From: Sphingopyxis sp.
GTDB taxonomy: Bacteria; Pseudomonadota; Alphaproteobacteria; Sphingomonadales; Sphingomonadaceae
Length of the DNA stretch: 8,204 nt
Assembly (NCBI GenBank): GCA_012035435.1
Contig: JAAUPH010000092.1
Location: forward strand, 1 to 8,204
Direction: 5' to 3'
Position 1 is the first letter of the stretch, and the number at the start of each line of letters is the position of its first letter. A program made the position numbers and the translations under genes. Shown one piece after another: positions 1 to 6,118 of this stretch. The notes under the pieces were generated by a model. It searched no databases. It was not told where the DNA came from and saw nothing but the letters and a program-made list of their open reading frames with translations.

Positions 1-237
1 GCGCATGGAGCGATGCTGCGGGCCGGGTCGGCTTCGGCCATCGCCGACTGGCGATCATCGATCTCGATCCGCGCGCCGATCAGCCGATGGTGAGCCACGA
101 TCGGCGCTTCGCTGTCGTCTTCAATGGAGAAATCTACAATCATGCCGCGCTGCGCCGGGATCTAGTGACCGGCGGCTGCCGGTTTCAGACGCGATCCAGC
201 GACACCGAGGTGCTGATCGAAGGCTATCGCGCGCGCG
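1..237 (+). CDS. Asparagine synthase (glutamine-hydrolysing), N-terminal amidotransferase fragment, partial at both ends
   Basis: The frame is open from the left window edge (first full codon at 3-5) and encodes class II glutamine amidotransferase sequence typical of AsnB-type enzymes. GFGHRRLAIIDL is followed by QPM, then FNGEIYNH (about 123-146), then a segment ending SDTEVLIEGYRA. In this family the domain hydrolyses glutamine and passes ammonia to a C-terminal synthetase domain that amidates aspartate. The N-terminal Cys and the RGPD motif would lie left of the window. After GYRA the expected continuation of the amidotransferase domain is missing, and so is the whole ATP-binding synthetase domain. 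The same frame instead runs into aminotransferase sequence within a CG-rich tract (228-245). As read it cannot be a working synthetase. The fragment identity is clear; whether the truncation is real or a chimeric assembly is not. The end coordinate is approximate. Confidence 0.8.
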
Positions 238-1182
238 CCGCGCGGCTGATTGGCGGCAGCCCCGACGACGTCGCGCTGGTCCCGTCGGCCAGCTATGGTG
301 TCGCCGTTGCCGCACGCAACTTGCCGGTAGGCCCTCGTCAAAATCTGGTGGTGTTGGGCCAGCAGTTTCCGTCCAATTATTATGCATGGACCGCAAAGGC
401 CGATGCAGTTGGTGCAGCGGTGCGCGTGGCACAGCGCGACTTTGACGATGACTGGACAGCGGCCGTGCTCGCGGCCATTGACGCCGACACGGCTGTTGTG
501 TCCGTGCCGCAGTGCCACTGGGCAGACGGGCGCCTCGTCGACCTCGTCAAAGTCGGCGCAGCATGCCGGGCCGTTGGTGCGGCATTGGTGCTTGACCTGA
601 CGCAATCCATTGGGCGCCATGCCGTTCGATTTGGCGGCTGTGCAACCCGATGTTCTGATCGCGGCAGGATATAAATGGCAGCTTTCGCCCTATGGCACCG
701 GATTGCTGTACGTCGCGCCGCGCTGGCAGGACGGCGCACCGATCGAGTATAATTGGCTGAACCGCGCCGGTTCCAACGACTTTTCCAGGCTGAGCGACTA
801 TACCGAGGCCTACCAGCCCGGCGCGCGGCGGTTTGATTTTGGTGAGTGCGCCAATCCGCCGCTGCTGATGGGGGCCGGTGCCGCGCTCGACCTGATCGAT
901 GAATGGGGCGTCGACAATATCGCAGCAACGCTGGGTGCGCGGACGGGCGCTATCGCGCAGGCGGCGGCAGAGCTAGGGTTTTCTGCAGCACCGTCGGACA
1001 AGCATGCGCCGCATTTCCTGTCGCTCGCACTAGGCGACGTCGCTCCCGCAGCGCTGCTCGAACGACTGGCCGCGGCGCAGGTCTTTGCCTCCGTCCGTGG
1101 CAGCTCGCTGCGCGTGACACCGCATCTGTACAATGATGATGCCGATGTCGCGGCATTGGTGACGGCGCTGAACCCACGCTAG
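231..1182 (+). pseudogene. Class V aminotransferase (kynureninase/isopenicillin-epimerase-like), N-truncated and frameshifted
   Basis: From RAARLIGG onward the protein is a fold-type I PLP enzyme of aminotransferase class V. Visible features are SASYGVAVAARNL, QFPSNYYAW, a probable active-site Asp in LDLTQSIG (Asp codon 594-596), and the probable PLP-binding Lys in GYKW (codon 673-675), followed by SPYGTGLLY. Family members are usually about 370-400 residues, and roughly the first 70 are missing, replaced in frame by asparagine synthase sequence. At G612-614 there is one G too many. The frame read from the left drifts and stops at 674, while the frame entered after the G run (GAMPFDLAAV) continues to the TAG at 1180-1182. 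Removing one G joins TQSIG to AMPFDL. The substrate cannot be told from the sequence. The gene is convergent with the Sel1 gene, 7 bp away. The broken state may be a sequencing or assembly artefact. Confidence 0.8.
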
Positions 1183-1189
1183 CGCCCGA

Positions 1190-2751
1190 TCAAAAATCGG
1201 TCGAATAACAGACCAGTTCGCCTTTCAGTCGCTCGATCACGATGTCGATTTGCCGGACTTGTGCACCAGCCTCGCAGCTATTGGCGATCAGCGCGCGGCG
1301 TCCTTCGCCAATCGGACCACAATGGGGCCGCATCCGCGCTGTGTAATAATGCGAATATTCGTAGGCGATCACATCGGGCAGCATGTTGTTGGCCAGCATG
1401 TTTTTCGACTTGCGGTTCCAGTCGGCCTGCACATTTGCTGCTGCGTCCATAGCTTTATTGACCTGGTCGACGGCACGCTGGCATGCGGGCTGGAGCTGCG
1501 CCGTTTGCACGCGCTGCTCTTCGGCTGCCTGATCAGCGCGATAGGCCGCCCAGCGCGCGTCAGATGCGGCCTTGCGCTCCAGATAGCTGCGCTGGACATC
1601 CGCCCCCGCGCAGCTGCGATTGTCCCGCAGCGCGCACCCTTTGTCGTAGAGCGCGATCGCTTTCAACGTCTCGTCACGGGTCGACGAGGAATCGGCGGTG
1701 CGGCCATAGCGCCAACAGGGGTCGGGATATCCCGCGTCGCATGCGGCTTCCCACACCGTCAAAGTTTCGTCATCGCGGCCAAACGGTCGCGAGGTCACCA
1801 AAACGCTGAATGCGTTGCACGCCGTTTCACTATGCAGCATTTGGCGCAGTCCACAGGACTTTTTGAGGGCGTCAAAGGCGGCGTTATAGTCAGCATAGGC
1901 AGCGCTATGGTCCTTCGGTTTCGTCAATTGTGCGGCCCGCGCAGCCTTAAGCTTGCCAAGTTCGAGACAACCAAGGGCGCATCGCGCTGGCATGACATTG
2001 CGAAGATCGCTTCGGCGCGGGCGAAATTTTTTTTGTCAAGCGCCGACAGTCCGTCGCCCACAAAATTATTGGGCTCGTTCGCCCAATAGCCGCGCATCGA
2101 GTAACCATCGGTCCCTTCCAGCAACGCCAATTCGCTGGCCCGGGTGTTGAGGAAGGCGTCGTTATCGCACCCTTGCTTGTCGCCCAGCGCGCAGGCGCGG
2201 GCAAAGGCGCTCCGGGCACCCTTCAGGGAAAAGGGCGTGCCAGTTGCATAGGTGATGAACACCCCCTTGCGGCGGCAGCCGTCGGCATAATCCAGGGCGC
2301 AAGACTTGCTGATAAATGGGAAAGCCTCGTCCGCCTTGCGGGCGTCGCGCAGATTTACTGCCGCATTGATACACGCAGCGGCGAGGTTCTTGGCGCACAA
2401 ATGTTCATAAATGCGCAGCGCTTTGGCAGCGTCGTGCCGCGAAAAATCCTTCGCGTTAAAGACATTGGCGTAATTGTTGCACCCTTTGTCGGAACTCAGC
2501 GCGCACGCGGCTTCAAAATAGCGGAACGACATGGCCTTGTCAGGATTGTCGGCAAGTTGCTTGACGCCCAATTTGTTGAGTGCGTCGGCGGGGTCGGCTG
2601 CTCCTAGTGCAGCGATGGCGTCGGGGCCAAGATCGGCCAATATATCCCTAAGTTCGGCAGGCGTCCGCACAGCAGGCAGGTCACCAGGTTCCGGTGCCGC
2701 GCTGGTCAGCGCGACAAGACAGATGGCTCCTGCGATTAATCTTGTGAACAT
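1190..2751 (-). CDS. Secreted cysteine-rich Sel1-like repeat protein (Hcp-type), frameshifted as read
   Basis: The ATG at 2751 opens a likely Sec signal peptide (MFTRLIAGAICLVALTSAAP), so the product is probably periplasmic or secreted. A GGGG lies about 6 nt upstream as a weak ribosome site. The protein then has alpha/alpha repeats with Cys pairs spaced C-x7-C: 83/91, 119/127, 151/159, 187/195, 254/262, 338/346 and 373/381 (reconstructed numbering), plus a looser 300/312 pair. This resembles disulfide-bonded Sel1 repeats such as the Helicobacter Hcp proteins. The C-terminal third is charged and Ala-rich, possibly coiled coil (from about residue 390), with further Cys. The sequence falls in two overlapping frames (2751-1924 and 1993-1190). 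Adding one C to the CCC run on the coding strand (1975-1977) joins RDAP to LGCLELG and gives about 520 residues. Function is unknown; such repeats usually bind proteins or peptidoglycan-associated partners. It is last of five minus-strand genes, 38 bp after the fumarase. Confidence 0.75.
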
Positions 2752-2789
2752 GATACCCCGTTTCTCTGTCTACTGCAGGCGGCGGGGGT

Positions 2790-4324
2790 TCACGCCCCCA
2801 CCCCCAACCCTTCCTCCGCAATCTTTTTCTTCCACAGCATGGGTGCGTTGACGTGCACATTCTGGCCCTCGCTATCCACTGCGACTGTGACCGGGAAGTC
2901 CTGGACTTCGAATTCGTATATGGCTTCCATGCCGAGGTCGGCGAAACCGACCACTTTTGACCCCTTGATCGCCTTGGCGACCAGATAGGCCGCGCCGCCG
3001 ACGGCCATCATATAGGCGCTTTTATGGTCGCGGATCGCGTCGGTCGCGGCGGGGCCGCGTTCGGCCTTGCCGACCATCGCGAGCAGGCCTTGTTCGAGCA
3101 TCATCCGCGTAAATTTGTCCATCCGGGTCGCCGTGGTTGGGCCAGCGGGGCCGACGACTTCTTCGCCCACCGGATCGACCGGGCCGACGTAATAGATGAC
3201 GCGGCCTGCGAAATCGACGGGCAGCGGCTCGCCCCCCCCTTTTTCCTGCGCAGCCAGCATGTCGGCAATGCGCTTGTGCGCGGCATCGCGGCCGGTGAGC
3301 ATCTTGCCATTGAGGAGCAGGCGGTCGCCCTGTTTCCAGCTCGCCACCACTTCGGGGGTCAATGTGTCGAGATCGACGCGGATCGCGGCCTTGTCGGGCG
3401 CCCAGTTGATCTGAGGATAGTCATCAAGCTTGGGCGGCTCCAGATAAGCGGGACCGCTGCCGTCGAGCGTCACATGCGCATGGCGGGTCGCGGCGCAATT
3501 GGGGATCATCGCGACGGGCTTTGACGCGGCATGGGTCGGCCAGTCGGCGATCTTCACGTCAAGCACGGTGGCAAGCCCGCCCAACCCCTGCGCCCCGAGC
3601 CCAGCGCATTGACCTTTTGATACAGCTCAATCCGCAGCTCCTCGATGGGATTGGCAGGCCCGCGCGCGAGCAGCTCGGTCATGTCGATGGGGTCCATCAG
3701 CGACTGTTTGGCGAGCAGCATCGCCTTTTCCGCCGTCCCGCCAATGCCGATGCCGAGCATGCCGGGCGGGCACCAGCCTGCGCCCATTTGCGGGACCATT
3801 TCCAGCACCCAATCGACGATGGAGTCGCTGGGGTTCATCATCTTGAATTTGGATTTATTCTCGCTGCCGCCGCCCTTCGCCGCGACGTCGATGTGGACCT
3901 TCGCCCCCGGCACCATTTCGACGTTCAGCACCGACGGCGTATTGTCGCGCGTGTTGACGCGGCTGAACGCCGGGTCGGCCAGGATTGACGCGCGCAGCTT
4001 GTTATCGGGGTGCAGGTAAGCGCGGCGCACCCCTTCATCAACGACCTGCTGGAGGCTGCGCGGACTGTCGAGCCGGCACTCCATCCCCCATTTGATGAAG
4101 ACGGTGACGATGCCCGTGTCCTGACAGATGGGGCGATGCCCCTCCGCGCACATCCGGCTGTTCGACAAGATCTGCGCCATCGCATCCTTGGCGGCGGGCG
4201 ACTGCTCGCGCTCATAGGCCGAGGCAAGCGCCCGGATGTAATCCATCGGGTGAAAGTAACTGATATATTGCAGTGCGTCGGCGACAGTTTCGATAAGGTC
4301 GTCTTCGCGGATGGTGACGGTCAT
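2790..4324 (-). CDS. Class I (iron-sulfur) fumarate hydratase, frameshifted as read
   Basis: This TCA-cycle enzyme interconverts fumarate and L-malate using an oxygen-sensitive [4Fe-4S] cluster in the cytoplasm. The likely cluster ligands are Cys67 (PICQDTG), Cys185 (GWCPPGMLGIGIGGT) and Cys277 (IPNCAATRHAH). The reconstructed chain is about 511 residues, close to the family length. The alpha-type region is followed from about residue 315 by the beta-type region (LNGKMLTGRDAAHKR), so this is the single-chain FumA/FumB-like form. The frame from ATG 4324 is lost after NALG, and the adjacent frame resumes at GGLATVLDVKI. One base is missing near 3593-3599; adding a C to the CCCC at 3593-3596 restores NALGSGAQGLGG. 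The break lies inside the alpha region, not at the natural alpha/beta boundary, so it is not a normal two-subunit split. The G8 run at 3239-3232 is in frame. The gene lies 60 bp after Pr6Pr. Confidence 0.9.
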
Positions 4325-4384
4325 GGCGGACTCACATTGACAGGGCTGAGTTTGGACCGTCCATGTCCTGACCGCGCTTGGGCG

Positions 4385-5023
4385 TCAACCGCGCTCCGCC
4401 CGTCTCGCCAGCCAACGGTCAAGCGCGACCACTCCATAGCCTGCGATGACAAAGGCTGCTGCGATCACGGCCATATTGATGATTGCCGTTGACCAGCCCA
4501 ATTTTTCCCAATCCATGAAGAAATAGGGAATTCGTCCCCGCGTTCCGGTTGGTTCCTGTGACGCACGCAGCAGGATGTAGACGGAGTAGGTCAGCGGGTA
4601 GAGTGCCCAGAGCCAAGCCGCGCGCCACCGCAACTGACCGCGCTGCGCAAATGCCAACCACCACAACGGGACCGCCAAGGGCGTGATATGGTGGTGCAGG
4701 CTGTCACCAATACGGTCCCACCAAGTGGGTTGCGGCATTTGGCCCAACACCAAATTGAACACCACGCCGACAAGCACAATGGCAAGCGTTGCCGCACCCA
4801 GCAGCAGCGGTGATATATGGCCGCGGCCCCGCATCGCGATCCAGCCAAACACTGCCGCGACCAGCAAATTGGTCAATATGGTAAAAAACCGCATCAGGCC
4901 CCAAATGGCGCTGCCCAGAGCTTCGCCGCGCCCGATGGCGTTTTGCAGGGGCGGTATCATCCCGATCAGCGCGGCGAGTGCGATAGCCAGTGCAGCAGAT
5001 CGAGCGACGCAGGATTGATCCAT
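4385..5023 (-). CDS. Pr6Pr family six-transmembrane protein
   Basis: The 212-residue integral membrane protein has about six hydrophobic segments (roughly 9-27, 42-63, 71-95, 113-127, 134-152, 178-203). Conserved-looking polar motifs are FFTILTN (46-52), GDSLHHHITPL (106-116), the Tyr-rich YPLTYSVYILLR (142-153) and RGRIPYFFMDW (162-172). This pattern matches the bacterial Pr6Pr family, which I associate with the eukaryotic FAR-17a/AIG1/ADTRP membrane proteins, some of which are Thr/His hydrolases of fatty-acid esters of hydroxy fatty acids. T48 or T51 and H110-H112 could be the equivalent pair; that is inference. ATG 5023 is the only start codon before an in-frame stop upstream, and it has no clear Shine-Dalgarno. 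It follows zur by 41 bp, so it may be read through from the merC-zur unit. Confidence 0.8.
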   Translation of the reverse strand: MDQSCVARSAALAIALAALIGMIPPLQNAIGRGEALGSAIWGLMRFFTILTNLLVAAVFGWIAMRGRGHISPLLLGAATLAIVLVGVVFNLVLGQMPQPTWWDRIGDSLHHHITPLAVPLWWLAFAQRGQLRWRAAWLWALYPLTYSVYILLRASQEPTGTRGRIPYFFMDWEKLGWSTAIINMAVIAAAFVIAGYGVVALDRWLARRAERG

Positions 5024-5064
5024 CGATGATTGCGCCAGCGGGTCGATGCAGCCGCGCCGCTACC

Positions 5065-5529
5065 CTACTGGCAATCCCCGCATTTGCCGCGCACTTCGAG
5101 CACCGGGCGCTCGGCGGTGAAGCCCGCCTTTGCCGCAGTCGCCCGTACGCTTTTCGACAGAGCATCATCATCAACATGGGTTGTCGCGCCGCAATCGTCG
5201 CAGATCAGAAATACGCAGTCGTGCAGACAGCCGGGATGGCTGTTGGCAATGAAAGCGTTGGCGCTCTCGACACGCCGTACCACATTGTTCGCCACGAAAA
5301 GATCGAGGATGCGATAGACGCTGTTCGGCGCAACGCGGCGGCCGCGCGATTTGCTGACGATGTCGGTGATGTCATAGGCGCTGGTGGGTTGGCCCAGACC
5401 GGCGATGGCGTCAAACACCTGCGCGCGCATTTCGGTCCATTGCTCGCCGCCCTTTTCAAGCGCGACTTTGGCCGCGGCAGCCAGCTCGTTGCCGCTCGCT
5501 TCGATATGTTCATGATCATGCTTGCCCAT
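5065..5529 (-). CDS. zur: Fur-family zinc uptake regulator Zur
   Basis: The 154-residue protein has a Fur-family winged-helix N-terminal domain (about 30-90, with VAPNSVYRILDLFVANNVV) and a metal-binding dimerisation domain. Typical Zur features are HPGCLHDCVFLICDDC with Cys110/Cys113, His residues (98, 103, 118) and a second Cys pair at the C-terminus, Cys150/Cys153 (CGDC). The two CxxC pairs are the structural zinc site of the family. The His-rich start (MGKHDHEH) is a possible extra metal ligand patch. The family represses zinc-uptake genes when zinc is plentiful. The CLHDC/CDDC pattern and the upstream Zur-like box favour Zur over Fur, PerR or Mur. The gene is 47 bp downstream of the MerC-family gene on the same strand with no obvious separate promoter, so it is probably autoregulated through the box at 6001-6018. 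Confidence 0.88.
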   Translation of the reverse strand: MGKHDHEHIEASGNELAAAAKVALEKGGEQWTEMRAQVFDAIAGLGQPTSAYDITDIVSKSRGRRVAPNSVYRILDLFVANNVVRRVESANAFIANSHPGCLHDCVFLICDDCGATTHVDDDALSKSVRATAAKAGFTAERPVLEVRGKCGDCQ

Positions 5530-5576
5530 AGAACTTAACCTAGGTCAGTTGCGGGTCACCTGCAAGAGCGCGAGCG

Positions 5577-5993
5577 TTAGCGGGCCGCCCGCTGGTTGAG
5601 ATCATGGCCGAATGCCACGATCAGCACGCCGACCATCGTCGCCAGCAATTCATCACCGCCGTGCGGCAACGCAAGCGCGCCGCCCATCATGCCCAGGCCA
5701 AAACAGCCCACGCCGAACGGGAGCAGGAAGCCATGAGCGAACACGCCGCGCGCCAGTGCCACCAGCGCAAAACCGATGGCGAGGAACAGGCCGACTTCAT
5801 GCACCCAATGCGCATGAAACAACCCACCCACCGATGCGATCGAGGCAAAAAAGAGCGCGGTCCCGACGCAATGCACCAGGCAAAGCCCCGACAGGCCCAT
5901 CGCCAGCCGGTCCATCCGCCCCTCACGCCCCAGCCAATCGGCTGCGACCATGGTGCGCGGAAATGCGCGAGTCAGGACGGATTCGGACGACAT
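5577..5993 (-). CDS. MerC-family (MerC domain) membrane protein
   Basis: This small protein has about four hydrophobic helices (roughly 34-56, 65-88, 90-109 and 114-131 from the first ATG) and MerC-like metal-ligand positions: CLVHC (Cys38, His41, Cys42) in helix 1, then His60, His62, His65 and His87. MerC proteins carry Hg(II) across the inner membrane in mercury operons, but no other mer gene is present. The neighbour is Zur and a Zur-like box lies upstream, so a zinc-related role is more likely here. The start is uncertain. The ATG at 5993 (138 aa) has no Shine-Dalgarno. The ATG at 5915 (112 aa, beginning MDRLAMGLSGLC) has a good GAGG five bases upstream and would leave a leader of about 85 bases after the box. 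The longer form is listed as the maximal frame. Confidence 0.8.
   Translation of the reverse strand: MSSESVLTRAFPRTMVAADWLGREGRMDRLAMGLSGLCLVHCVGTALFFASIASVGGLFHAHWVHEVGLFLAIGFALVALARGVFAHGFLLPFGVGCFGLGMMGGALALPHGGDELLATMVGVLIVAFGHDLNQRAAR
5921..5924 (-). promoter_or_regulatory. Shine-Dalgarno GAGG for the alternative merC start at 5915
   Basis: The coding strand reads GAGG, then five bases, then ATG at 5915-5913. No comparable site precedes the ATGs at 5993 or 5951. If used, the protein begins MDRLAMGLSGLC, directly before the first membrane helix, as expected for a short MerC-type protein. Confidence 0.4.
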
Positions 5994-6000
5994 GGCAGAC

Positions 6001-6018
6001 GTAATGGCATAACATTGC
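6001..6018. promoter_or_regulatory. Candidate Zur box (operator) upstream of merC-zur
   Basis: The 18-base site GTAATGGCATAACATTGC is an imperfect palindrome with half-sites GTAATG and CATTGC. It agrees at 15 of 18 positions with the alphaproteobacterial Zur consensus as I recall it (GTAATGTAATAACATTAC). It lies 7 bases upstream of the first possible merC ATG and in the divergent spacer to the oxidoreductase gene. Since zur is second in the same run, this is the expected position for zinc-dependent autorepression. A weaker abutting match (GTGATG...TAAC on the minus strand, 6018-6035) could be a second half-occupied site. Confidence 0.65.
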
Positions 6019-6107
6019 GTGCGTTACAACATCACATGAAACATTTTTCGGTGCGGCTTGAGTCGATTGCGCCGCCGCGCTAGCCCGGTTGCGAAACGAA
6101 ACTTAAC

Positions 6108-6111
6108 GGAG
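6108..6111 (+). promoter_or_regulatory. Shine-Dalgarno GGAG of the oxidoreductase gene
   Basis: GGAG sits 7 bases before the ATG at 6119 and supports that start. Another ATG at 6114 is only 2 bases from the GGAG and out of frame. The upstream spacer (6019-6107) shows only a poor promoter match (TTGAGT at 6058-6063, 17 bases, TAGCCC), which I do not call. Confidence 0.6.
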
Positions 6112-6118
6112 CGATGCG

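Noticed and set aside
605..625. Programmed frameshift in the aminotransferase
   Set aside because: No slippery heptamer, stem-loop or internal ribosome site is evident, and the gene is already truncated; error or decay is simpler.
1186..1200. Small hairpin CCGAT-caaaa-ATCGG between the convergent aminotransferase and Sel1 genes
   Set aside because: Only 5 bp, no clear U-tract, and it overlaps the Sel1 stop; too weak to call a terminator.
1250..2089. 279-codon open frame on the plus strand
   Set aside because: It is a shadow of the Sel1 gene; the minus strand has the signal peptide and the regular Cys pattern, the plus-strand translation has no recognisable motif.
2784..2799. GGGGG-ttcacg-CCCCC hairpin and adjoining G-rich runs (minus strand) at the end of the fumarase gene, possible terminator or G-quadruplex
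   Set aside because: The stem is 5 bp without a T run, only three long G tracts are present, and the runs encode the fumarase C-terminus.
4344..4398. TTGACG at the end of the Pr6Pr gene as a -35 box for the fumarase
   Set aside because: TTGAC includes the Pr6Pr stop codon and no acceptable -10 is found at 16-18 bases.
5577..5993. Mercury resistance operon
   Set aside because: No merR, merT, merP or merA is present; only a MerC-like protein next to Zur.
5604..6083. 159-codon plus-strand frame opposite the MerC-family gene
   Set aside because: The translation is low-complexity His/Arg/Gln-rich, as expected for the antisense of a membrane protein.
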